This document shows positions 1 to 5,699 of a stretch of 5,974 bases of DNA, piece by piece. Position 1 is the first letter of the stretch. Each line of letters begins with the position of its first letter. This DNA is from Acidimicrobiia bacterium (GTDB taxonomy: Bacteria; Actinomycetota; Acidimicrobiia; Acidimicrobiales; Ilumatobacteraceae), in contig JAUHYJ010000248.1 of NCBI GenBank assembly GCA_030425785.1, positions 1 through 5,974 on the forward strand, given 5' to 3'. The position numbers were made by a program, and so were the translations under genes. The notes beneath the pieces are model-generated. The model was not told the DNA's origin. It worked only from the letters and a program-made list of their open reading frames with translations, and ran no database searches.

Positions 1-47
1 CGCTCGACGTGGCCGACCTCGCGGCCGTTGCCGCCGCGCTCGGCTGA
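1..47 (+). CDS. 3' end of an upstream gene, product unknown (possibly HAD-family hydrolase)
   Basis: Only the last 14 codons and the TGA stop (45-47) are present; the frame begins at base 3 and reads L-D-V-A-D-L-A-A-V-A-A-A-L-G. Codon third positions are nearly all G or C, as in the real genes downstream, and the other + frames read less naturally. The Ala/Leu-rich amphipathic end would suit a final helix. In Mycobacterium and Streptomyces a HAD-superfamily phosphatase gene lies just upstream of tlyA, and such proteins often end in a similar helix, so this is a possible identity by gene order only. The stop codon and tail are copied twice more downstream by the 67-bp tandem repeat, but translation in this frame ends at the first copy. 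Confidence 0.55.
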   Translation, partial: LDVADLAAVAAALG

Positions 48-189
48 CGGGTCGGTGGGTGCTGGCGTGTTGGACGTGGCCGATCTCGCGGCCGTTGCCG
101 CCGCGCTCGGCTGACGGGTCGGTGGGTGCTGGCGTGTTGGACGTGGCCGATCTCGCGGCCGTTGCCGCCGCGCTCGGCTGACAGGTCGG
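6..189. repeat. 67-bp direct tandem repeat, 2.75 copies, covering a gene's 3' end
   Basis: Copies start at 6, 73 and 140, giving an exact 67-bp period. Copies 1 and 2 differ at a single base (C17 versus T84). Copy 3 matches copy 2 from 140 to 189 with one difference (A183 versus G116) and then diverges. Each copy contains the last codons of the upstream gene with its TGA (45-47, 112-114, 179-181) plus downstream spacer. Because 67 is not a multiple of three, the copies lie in different frames and do not extend the protein. Near-identity implies recent duplication or ongoing homogenisation. No inverted terminal repeats or transposase are associated. Confidence 0.95.
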
Positions 190-218
190 CGTGCGCGGAG
201 GCCGAACGAAGTCGTCGG

Positions 219-230
219 TAGCATGGTCGT
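219..230 (+). promoter_or_regulatory. Predicted -10 element for a leaderless start of the lysine-tailed gene
   Basis: TAGCAT at 219-224 fits the actinobacterial -10 consensus TANNNT and is followed by exactly six bases before the ATG at 231. That places the expected transcription start at or next to the A of the start codon, meaning a leaderless mRNA. No Shine-Dalgarno sequence is positioned before this ATG, which agrees. No convincing -35 box is visible. The recN start has the same spacing. Confidence 0.5.
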
Positions 231-824
231 ATGGCGAAGTCGCAGATCCAGAAGCTGATCGAGGCCGGGATGCAGTTCTCCGACGTCTCTCGCAAGCAGG
301 CCGAGTCCATCGTGAACGGTCTCGTGACGAGTGGTGAGGTTCGTCGCAAGGACGCCGAGCAGCTCGTGCAGACCCTGGTCGCGCGCGGCAAGGAGACGTC
401 GGAGCAGATCGCAACGGTCGTCCAGCAGGAGCTTTCGAAGCAGTTCTCGTCGATGAGCGGTCGCTTCGACGAGCTCGAGGCCAACGTCGAGTCGCTGGCG
501 GCACAGGTGCGGTCGATGCTCGGCCAGGCGGCACCGACGGCACCGGAGTCCGCCAAGCCGACGTCGCAGGCCGCGACCAAGAAGAAGGCCGCCACGAAGA
601 AGAAGGCCGCGACGAAGAAGAAGGCCGCGACGAAGAAGAAGGCCGCGACGAAGAAGAAGGCCGCCACGAAGAAGAAGGCCGCCACGAAGAAGAAGGCCGC
701 GACCAAGAAGAAGGCCGCGACCAAGAAGAAGGCCGCCACGAAGAAGAAGGCCGCCACCAAGAAGCAGGCCGCGGCGGTCGGTTCGTCGGGCGTCCGCCAG
801 GTGCGTTCGAGCCGCAACGGCTGA
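231..824 (+). CDS. Phasin-like coiled-coil protein with a lysine-rich AATKKK-repeat tail
   Basis: This 197-aa protein has two parts. Residues 1 to about 96 are predicted helical and rich in Q, E, K and R with regular hydrophobic spacing, ending in a clear amphipathic stretch (F-D-E-L-E-A-N-V-E-S-L-A-A-Q-V); this resembles phasin / polyhydroxyalkanoate-granule-associated proteins and other small coiled-coil proteins. A short Pro/Ala linker leads to residues 114-179, eleven A-A-T-K-K-K hexads, the last ending K-K-Q, with 32 lysines in 66 residues. A basic Ser/Arg end follows. There is no signal peptide or membrane segment, so it is probably cytoplasmic. Such tails occur on histone-H1-like and HU-like nucleoid proteins and on some phasins, so binding to DNA, RNA or a granule surface is plausible but inferred. 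No PHA-synthesis gene is nearby. Translation probably starts on a leaderless mRNA, and tlyA follows 35 bases after the stop. Confidence 0.85.
   Translation: MAKSQIQKLIEAGMQFSDVSRKQAESIVNGLVTSGEVRRKDAEQLVQTLVARGKETSEQIATVVQQELSKQFSSMSGRFDELEANVESLAAQVRSMLGQAAPTAPESAKPTSQAATKKKAATKKKAATKKKAATKKKAATKKKAATKKKAATKKKAATKKKAATKKKAATKKKAATKKQAAAVGSSGVRQVRSSRNG
570..767 (+). repeat. 18-bp in-frame tandem repeat, 11 units, encoding AATKKK hexads
   Basis: Eleven consecutive 18-bp units each encode Ala-Ala-Thr-Lys-Lys-Lys; only the last departs, ending in CAG (Gln). Differences between units fall almost only at the third base of the second Ala codon (GCG or GCC) and of the Thr codon (ACC or ACG). Neighbouring units often share the same version (units 3-5, 6-7 and 8-9), the pattern expected from unit duplication. 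All lysines use AAG. The repeat number is likely to vary between strains. Confidence 0.97.
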
Positions 825-859
825 CGGCACCGTCCCGCTGCCCGACCGCTGGCCCGGAC

Positions 860-1612
860 ATGGTGAACCGTCGGCGGCTCGACGCCGAGCTCGTCCGCCG
901 TCAGCTCGCCGCCAGCCGGACCGAGGCGCAGCAGCTCGTCGCGGCCCACCGGGTGCGCGTCAACGGCGCGATCGCCGAGAAGGCCGCCCGCCAGGTCGCT
1001 CCCGCCGATCAGCTGCACGTCGAGGGGCCGCCGTCGCCGTACGTCGGTCGGGGGGCGTACAAGCTGGCCGGGGCCCTCGACGACTTCGCCATCGACGTCG
1101 CCGGTCGTCGTGCGCTCGACGCAGGCGCGTCGACCGGTGGGTTCACGGACGTCCTGCTGCAGCGGGGTGCTCGTGAGGTGGTCGCCGTCGACGTCGGCCA
1201 CGGCCAGTTGCACGAGCGGCTGCGCGTCGACCCGCGTGTGGTCAACCTCGAACGCACGAACATCCGCACGATCGACACCGAGACGATCGGCGGCACCGTC
1301 GACGTCGTGGTCGGCGACCTGTCGTTCATCTCGCTGCGACTGGTGATCGATCCGCTGGTGTCCGTGTGCGAACCTGGGGCCGTGATCGTGCTGCTGGTCA
1401 AGCCACAGTTCGAGGCTGGCCGCGCCGAGGTCAGCCGCGGCCGCGGCGTCGTCACCGACCCGGCCGTCCACGATCGGGTCCGAGCGGAGATCGACGCAGC
1501 GATCACCGCTGCGGGCTGCACGGTGCGCGGGTGGACCGAGTCGCCGATCACGGGGGCCGACGGCAACCGGGAGTACCTCGTCCACGCCATCGCGCCGTTG
1601 GAGCGCGCATGA
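860..1612 (+). CDS. tlyA: 16S/23S rRNA (cytidine-2'-O)-methyltransferase TlyA
   Basis: This 250-aa protein matches the TlyA/hemolysin-A family, which methylates the ribose 2'-OH of cytidines in 16S and 23S rRNA; in mycobacteria this modification confers capreomycin and viomycin sensitivity. Residues 1 to about 60 form an S4 RNA-binding domain (R-L-D-A-E-L-V-R-R...R-V-R-V-N-G). The FtsJ-like Rossmann methyltransferase follows, with the G-A-Y-K-L motif (K68), the SAM-binding loop L-D-A-G-A-S-T-G-G-F (86-95), G-D-L-S-F-I-S (D153), L-V-K-P-Q-F-E (K181) and N-R-E-Y-L-V (E238). K68, D153, K181 and E238 give the complete K-D-K-E catalytic set. Length is usual for the family. The start is ATG at 860, directly followed by GTG at 863, which could also serve; neither has a strong ribosome binding site. 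The stop overlaps the nadK start, so the two are translationally coupled. Confidence 0.95.
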   Translation: MVNRRRLDAELVRRQLAASRTEAQQLVAAHRVRVNGAIAEKAARQVAPADQLHVEGPPSPYVGRGAYKLAGALDDFAIDVAGRRALDAGASTGGFTDVLLQRGAREVVAVDVGHGQLHERLRVDPRVVNLERTNIRTIDTETIGGTVDVVVGDLSFISLRLVIDPLVSVCEPGAVIVLLVKPQFEAGRAEVSRGRGVVTDPAVHDRVRAEIDAAITAAGCTVRGWTESPITGADGNREYLVHAIAPLERA

Positions 1613-2475
1613 CCGCCGTCGCGGTCGTCACCCACCACGCCCATCAGCGGGCGTGCGAGCTCGCGCGTGAAGCGATCACCTGGCTGCGTGGCGAAGGGCA
1701 CGACGCCTGGGTGACGCGCGGCTCCGACGTCGCGGAGCTCGCCGACCTCGCCGACGACCGCCCGCCGGCGACCGCGGACCTGGTGGTCAGTCTCGGTGGC
1801 GACGGCACGATGCTCCACGCGGTCCACCAGCTCGACGGAGCAGCGGTGCCCCTGCTCGGGGTCAACCTCGGCCGCCTCGGTTATCTGACGGAGGTCGAAG
1901 CCGACTCGGACCAGATGGTCGAGGCGATCGCTCGCTTCTTCTCCGGCGCCGAGGCGGGCCAGTGGACCATCGACGAACGCATGATGCTCGACATCGAGGC
2001 CGTCGATGCCTCCGGCGACCACGTCGGCCGGTGGCGCGCGTTGAACGAGGGGGTGGTCGAGAAGCTCGAGTCGGGCCACACCGTTCGGCTGCTCGTCCGG
2101 ATCGACGGTGAGCCGTTCACGTCGTACGCGGCCGACGGCTTGATCGTCAGCACTCCGACGGGCTCGACGGCCTACTCGCTCTCGGCGCGTGGTCCCGTCG
2201 TCTCGCCGAAGCACGCAGCGCTGCTGGTCACACCCGTGGCGCCGCACATGCTGTTCGACCGCAGCCTCGTGCTCGATCCCACCGAATCGATCGAGATCGA
2301 GGTGCTGGGGAACCGGGTCGCCTCGGTCGCCGTCGACGGGCGCCCCATGTGCGAGCTGCACGAGGGCGCCGTGGTGACCTGTCGACCGTCGGCCGCGACG
2401 GCGCGCTTCGTGCGCCTCGGTGAGCACCACTACCACCAGGTCCTGAAGGTCAAGTTCGGCCTGACGGATCGATGA
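1609..2475 (+). CDS. nadK: NAD kinase (ATP or polyphosphate dependent)
   Basis: This 288-aa protein phosphorylates the 2'-hydroxyl of NAD to make NADP and is cytoplasmic. The diagnostic G-G-D-G-T-M-L motif is at residues 63-69, followed by G-V-N-L-G-R-L-G-Y-L (84-93), an N-E pair at 146-147 and D-G-L-I-V-S-T-P-T-G-S-T-A-Y at 176-189, with a C-terminal beta-rich part ending in V-D-G-R-P. This is the full bacterial NadK/PpnK set at normal length. The reading frame is open further upstream, but the ATG at 1609 is chosen because it overlaps the tlyA stop in the ATGA arrangement, has a GGAG Shine-Dalgarno at 1600-1603, and gives the expected N-terminal strand (T-A-V-A-V-V-T-H). The tlyA-nadK-recN order is standard in actinobacteria. 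Confidence 0.97.
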   Translation: MTAVAVVTHHAHQRACELAREAITWLRGEGHDAWVTRGSDVAELADLADDRPPATADLVVSLGGDGTMLHAVHQLDGAAVPLLGVNLGRLGYLTEVEADSDQMVEAIARFFSGAEAGQWTIDERMMLDIEAVDASGDHVGRWRALNEGVVEKLESGHTVRLLVRIDGEPFTSYAADGLIVSTPTGSTAYSLSARGPVVSPKHAALLVTPVAPHMLFDRSLVLDPTESIEIEVLGNRVASVAVDGRPMCELHEGAVVTCRPSAATARFVRLGEHHYHQVLKVKFGLTDR

Positions 2476-2485
2476 CGTCGTCGAT
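2468..2485. other. Imperfect inverted repeat at the nadK stop codon
   Basis: ATCGA (2468-2472) and TCGAT (2481-2485) are complementary; with one T-G pair and one G-C pair inside, RNA could form a seven-pair stem with the four-base loop ACGT. It spans the nadK TGA (2473-2475). No T-run follows, so it is not a standard intrinsic terminator. It may be chance or a weak 3'-end structure. Confidence 0.3.
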
Positions 2486-2511
2486 GTCCGCGGTGCGACC
2501 GTGGACCGCCG

Positions 2512-2527
2512 TCGTACACCTGTTCGG
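2512..2527 (+). promoter_or_regulatory. LexA-type SOS box upstream of recN
   Basis: The 16 bases TCGTACACCTGTTCGG match the mycobacterial SOS consensus TCGAACACATGTTCGA at 13 positions. The core reads GTAC-N4-GTTC against the GAAC-N4-GTTC palindrome, so one half-site is perfect and the other has one mismatch. It lies 32-47 bases before the recN start and overlaps the probable -35 region, a location where LexA would block transcription. recN is a classical SOS gene in many bacteria, which supports the call. Confidence 0.7.
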
Positions 2528-2529
2528 AA

Positions 2530-2558
2530 TTGTCACACCGGTCGTGTAGAACTGGGGC
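2530..2558 (+). promoter_or_regulatory. Predicted recN promoter, PafBC (RecA-NDp)-like, leaderless
   Basis: TTGTCA at 2530-2535 lies 11 bases before TAGAAC at 2547-2552. The mycobacterial LexA-independent damage promoter recognised through PafBC is TTGTCRGTG-N8-TANNNT, so the 17-base distance from the first T of TTGTC to the first T of the -10 is identical here. The first six bases match fully; the next three read CAC instead of GTG, and the -10 ends in C rather than T. Six bases separate the -10 from the recN ATG, so the mRNA would start at the start codon, and no positioned Shine-Dalgarno is present. Confidence 0.5.
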
Positions 2559-4202
2559 ATGCTCGTCGAGCTGCACATCGAGAATCTGGGCGTGATCGAG
2601 CGGGCCGAGCTCTCGTTCGGTCCCGGCATGACCGCGCTGACCGGCGAGACGGGCGCCGGCAAGACGATGCTGGTCGAGGCGATCGAACTCCTCGTCGGTG
2701 GTCGGGCAGATGCGGCGATCGTGCGCCCCGGCGCCGCCGAGGCACGCGTCGACGGTCGCTTCGAGGTCGAACGCGACGGCGAGCCCCACGAGATCGTGCT
2801 CAGCCGCGTCGTTCCGGCCGATGGCCGGTCGCGCGCCTACGTGAACGGTCGACCGGCCACCGCGGCCACGCTCGCCGACGAGGCGGGGCCCCTCGTCGAC
2901 CTGTACGGGCAGCACGCGCATCAGCGCTTGCTGGCGCCGGTCGCGCAGCGTCATGCACTCGACCGGTTCGGCGGCGTCGATCTCGCGCCGCTACGCGCGG
3001 CACGCCAGCGCGTCACCGAGCTCGAGGCTGAGCTCGCGACGCTCGGTGGCGACGAGCGGGCGCGGGCCCGCGAGATCGATCTGCTGCGTTATCAGGTCGA
3101 CGAGCTCGACGCCGCCGGCATCGACGACGCCGACGAGGACGCGCGGCTCGCCGTCGAAGAAGCCACGCTCGCCGACGCGCAGGGCCACCGCACGGCCCAC
3201 GCCGAGGCCCACGAGCTACTCCGAGGTGACGACGGCGTCGACGAGCGGTTGCGGCTGGTGCTCAAGGCGCTCGACGGCCGGGCGCCGTTCGAGTCGACCG
3301 CGACGCGGCTCGCCGCGGTCCAGTCCGAGCTCGACGACGTCGCCCACGAGCTGCGCGCCGTCACCGAGGCGATCGAGGACGACCCCGGTCGCCTGGCGGT
3401 CATCCGCGAGCGCCGGCAGCTCCTGGTCGACCTCAGGCGCAAGTACGGCGAGTCGGTCGACGAGGTCATGGCGTTCCACCGCGAGGCCGCCGAGCGCCTC
3501 CGCGAACTGCTCGACTACGACCGCCGGGCCGCGGAGCTCGACGGTGACCTGACGGCGGCGGCGATCGCGGTCGCACGCGCCGCGGCCGACGTCCGGGCCG
3601 CCCGCGCTGCCGCTGCGCCGTTGCTGGCGGCCGACATCGAAGCCCGGCTGCGTGGGCTCGCCCTGCCCGATGCGGCGGTGGCGATCGAGGTCGGGGACGC
3701 CGACGGCGACCCCGCCGGCGACGCCGTGCAGTTCTTGTTCTCGGCCAACCCGGGCTCGCCGCTGCTGCCCCTGCAGCGGGTCGCGTCCGGCGGCGAACTC
3801 GCCCGCACGATGTTGGCGGTCCGCTTGGCGTTGAGCGATCACGGCGGCACCGATGACGACGACGTGGTGGGCACGCTGGTGTTCGACGAGGTCGACGCCG
3901 GCATCGGTGGCACGGCGGCGAACGCGGTCGGTGCGGCGCTGGCCGACCTCGGCCGACGGCATCAGGTGCTCGTCGTCACCCACCTCGCGCAGGTCGGTGG
4001 CCGGGCCGGTCACCAGTACGTGGTCGCCAAGCGGAGCGTCGGTGGGCGCACCACGGCGACGGTTGCCGAGGTGACGGGCGACGATCGTGTCTCGGAGATC
4101 GCGCGCATGCTCACGGGGTCGGCCACCGACGCAGCGCTCGAGCATGCGCGCGAGCTCCTCGACGGGTCGGCGACGGAGCCATCGGTGAGGGAGCGATCGT
4201 GA
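2559..4202 (+). CDS. recN: DNA repair ATPase RecN
   Basis: This 547-aa SMC-like ATPase acts in recombinational repair of double-strand breaks; family members are about 550-570 aa. The N-terminus begins in the typical way (M-L-V-E-L-H-I-E-N-L-G-V-I). Walker A G-E-T-G-A-G-K-T is at 29-36, the RecN Q-loop region V-D-L-Y-G-Q-H-A-H-Q-R-L-L at 113-125, a long Ala/Arg/Glu/Leu-rich coiled coil covers about 150-370 and includes the R-R-K-Y-G hinge-region motif, the ABC signature S-G-G-E is at 410-413, Walker B V-F-D-E-V-D-A-G-I-G-G starts at 441 (D443, E444), and the switch histidine is H475 in V-T-H-L-A-Q-V. All ATPase elements are intact. The gene is preceded by a SOS box and a damage-type promoter, so induction by DNA damage is likely. 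Its stop overlaps the next gene by four bases (GTGA). Confidence 0.97.
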   Translation: MLVELHIENLGVIERAELSFGPGMTALTGETGAGKTMLVEAIELLVGGRADAAIVRPGAAEARVDGRFEVERDGEPHEIVLSRVVPADGRSRAYVNGRPATAATLADEAGPLVDLYGQHAHQRLLAPVAQRHALDRFGGVDLAPLRAARQRVTELEAELATLGGDERARAREIDLLRYQVDELDAAGIDDADEDARLAVEEATLADAQGHRTAHAEAHELLRGDDGVDERLRLVLKALDGRAPFESTATRLAAVQSELDDVAHELRAVTEAIEDDPGRLAVIRERRQLLVDLRRKYGESVDEVMAFHREAAERLRELLDYDRRAAELDGDLTAAAIAVARAAADVRAARAAAAPLLAADIEARLRGLALPDAAVAIEVGDADGDPAGDAVQFLFSANPGSPLLPLQRVASGGELARTMLAVRLALSDHGGTDDDDVVGTLVFDEVDAGIGGTAANAVGAALADLGRRHQVLVVTHLAQVGGRAGHQYVVAKRSVGGRTTATVAEVTGDDRVSEIARMLTGSATDAALEHARELLDGSATEPSVRERS

Positions 4203-5611
4203 CGCGCGCGGCGGTCCTCGATCGTCTGGCGGCGCAGTGGGACGACGGTTCGTTCCTGTCCGACCTGGCGCGCCGGGTGTCCATCCCGACCGAGAGCCAA
4301 CGGCCCGAACGCGCGGCGGAGATCCACCGCTACCTCGACGTCGAGCTGCGGGGCGCGTTCGAGGAGCTCGGCTGCACCGTCGACCTGTTCGAACAGCTCG
4401 ACGACGCCGGGGGCGAGCGTCCGTTCCTCGTCGCCCGGCGCCACGAGTCCCCGGATCGACCGACGGTGCTGATGTACGGGCATGCCGACGTCGTGCTCGG
4501 CCACGAGGGCCGGTGGGCCGCCGACCGCAGTCCGTGGACGCTCGAGCAGGTCGGCGACCGCGTCTACGGGCGTGGTACCGCCGACAACAAGGGCCAGCAC
4601 TCGGTCAACATCGCGGCCCTGGCGGCCGTCCTCGCCGTCCGTGGCGAGCTCGGGTTCAACCTCACGTTCCTCGTCGAGGCAGGGGAGGAGATCGGCTCAC
4701 CCGGCCTCCACGCCTTCGTGCGCGAGCATCGTGGTCTCCTCGCCGCCGACGTGCTGCTCGCGTCCGACGGCCCGCGGTGGGCGCCCGATCGCCCGACGCT
4801 GTTCGGAGGCGCTCGCGGAGCGCTCAACCTCGAGCTCGAGGTCGCCCTGCGCTCCGGTGCGCACCACTCGGGCAATTGGGGAGGGCTGCTCGCGAACCCT
4901 GGCGTCGTGCTCGCCAACGCGCTCGCCTCGATCATCGACGAGCACGGTCGGGTTCGTGTGCCGGCGCTGCTGCCGGATGCCATCCCGGCATCGGTCCGCC
5001 AGGCGCTCGCCGACTGCCCGGTCACGAGCGACGATCCCGAGATCGACCCCGACTGGGGCGAGCCCGGCCTCACGCCGACCGAGCGCGTCATCGCCTGGAA
5101 CACGTTCGAGGTGCTCGCCTTCCGCACCGGTGACCCCGAACGCCCGGTGGGTGCGATCCCGCCGACGGCGGTCGCGCATTGCCAGGTCCGCTACACGGCC
5201 GACACCGACCCGGCGACGTTCGTCCCCGCGCTGCGGTCCCACCTCGATCGGCACGGGTTCGACCGCGTCGGCGTGCGCGCTGCCGCCGACACGCCGACCT
5301 GGGCGGCGACCCGGCTCGACCCCGACGACCCGTGGGTGCGCTGGGCGGCGGCGTCGATCGCACGCACCACGGGTGCACCGCCGGCGATCCTGCCCAATCT
5401 CGGCGGATCGCTGCCGAACGACGCGTTCGCGCTCGACCTCGGGCTTCCGACCGTGTGGGTGCCGCACTCGTACGCATCCTGCTCGCAGCACGCCCCCGAC
5501 GAGCACGCCCTCGCGTCGATCCTGCGCGAGGGGCTGGCCGTGATGGGGGGTCTGCTGTGGGACCTCGGCGAGGGTCCGGTACCGGAATTCGTCCCCACCG
5601 GGAGCACCTGA
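4199..5611 (+). CDS. M20-family metallopeptidase (dipeptidase-like)
   Basis: This 470-aa protein has the di-zinc M20 hydrolase core, so it should cleave dipeptides or related amide bonds in the cytoplasm; no signal peptide is seen. Metal and catalytic residues are in order: G-H-A-D (H95, D97), G-R-G-T-A-D-N-K-G (bridging D129), E-A-G-E-E-I-G-S (E163 catalytic base, E164 ligand), L-A-S-D-G-P (D190) and S-Q-H-A-P-D-E near the end (H431). The lid domain carries H-H-S-G-N-W-G-G...N-P (H223), the HSG motif typical of carnosinase-type M20 dipeptidases, in which this His reaches the partner subunit's active site. Substrate cannot be told from sequence; deacetylase-like or succinyl-diaminopimelate-type activities are alternatives. 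The GTG start at 4199 is supported by the GTGA overlap with recN and a GAGGGAG ribosome binding site at 4187-4193. It probably shares the recN transcript. Confidence 0.92.
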   Translation: MTRAAVLDRLAAQWDDGSFLSDLARRVSIPTESQRPERAAEIHRYLDVELRGAFEELGCTVDLFEQLDDAGGERPFLVARRHESPDRPTVLMYGHADVVLGHEGRWAADRSPWTLEQVGDRVYGRGTADNKGQHSVNIAALAAVLAVRGELGFNLTFLVEAGEEIGSPGLHAFVREHRGLLAADVLLASDGPRWAPDRPTLFGGARGALNLELEVALRSGAHHSGNWGGLLANPGVVLANALASIIDEHGRVRVPALLPDAIPASVRQALADCPVTSDDPEIDPDWGEPGLTPTERVIAWNTFEVLAFRTGDPERPVGAIPPTAVAHCQVRYTADTDPATFVPALRSHLDRHGFDRVGVRAAADTPTWAATRLDPDDPWVRWAAASIARTTGAPPAILPNLGGSLPNDAFALDLGLPTVWVPHSYASCSQHAPDEHALASILREGLAVMGGLLWDLGEGPVPEFVPTGST

Positions 5612-5638
5612 TCCGCGCGCGGCGGGCGGTCCGCGAGA

Positions 5639-5644
5639 TATGGT
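5639..5644 (+). promoter_or_regulatory. Possible -10 element for pyrG
   Basis: TATGGT fits TANNNT and lies in the 88-bp gap between the M20 peptidase gene and pyrG, predicting a leader of about 50 bases. No good -35 box is visible 16-19 bases upstream, where the sequence is almost pure G+C. This is the best candidate in the gap, but it is a weak one. Confidence 0.35.
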
Positions 5645-5653
5645 GAGGTTCCG

Positions 5654-5676
5654 TCGTGCGCTCGCCCGACACGAGC
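5654..5676 (+). other. pyrG leader with two overlapping, mutually exclusive small hairpins
   Basis: TCGTG (5654-5658) can pair with CACGA (5670-5674), or GCTCG (5660-5664) can pair with CGAGC (5672-5676). The 3' arms overlap, so only one stem can form at a time. Neither is followed by a T-run, so there is no intrinsic terminator. Both stems are only five pairs, and chance is a fair explanation in G+C-rich DNA. Confidence 0.25.
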
Positions 5677-5685
5677 CAGTCTGAC

Positions 5686-5690
5686 GGAGG
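5686..5690 (+). promoter_or_regulatory. Ribosome binding site of pyrG
   Basis: GGAGG lies nine bases before the ATG at 5700. It is among the clearest Shine-Dalgarno sequences in the window and contrasts with the apparently leaderless starts at 231 and 2559. It fixes the pyrG start and supports a leader-bearing mRNA. Confidence 0.8.
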
Positions 5691-5699
5691 TTTCCCCAC

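Noticed and set aside
6..189. CRISPR array or insertion-sequence ends
   Set aside because: The 67-bp repeats are directly adjacent with no unique spacers, are coding at their 5' part, and have no inverted terminal repeats or transposase.
203..217. CGAAC...GTCG stretch before the gene at 231 as a second SOS box
   Set aside because: Only the left half-site fits GAAC-N4-GTTC; the right half (TCGT) does not, so the match is no better than chance.
823..834. GACGG-CA-CCGTC palindrome after the lysine-tailed gene as a terminator
   Set aside because: The loop would be two bases, leaving a four-pair stem at best, and no T-run follows; tlyA lies only 25 bases downstream.
1366..1608. N-terminal extension of nadK upstream of 1609
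   Set aside because: The frame is open but lies wholly inside tlyA, is Arg/Pro-rich without NadK features, and the ATGA overlap with a GGAG site marks 1609 as the start.
1009..2436. Long open frame on the minus strand (475 codons) opposite tlyA and nadK
   Set aside because: It is antisense to two genes with complete catalytic motifs; long reverse frames are expected in G+C-rich DNA, and its product is low-complexity Arg/Asp/His-rich with no recognisable motif.
5613..5635. CCGCGCGCGG palindrome and CGCGG/CCGCG stem after the M20 gene as an intrinsic terminator
   Set aside because: The stem is five pairs with no T-tract afterwards; such G+C palindromes are frequent by chance in this composition.
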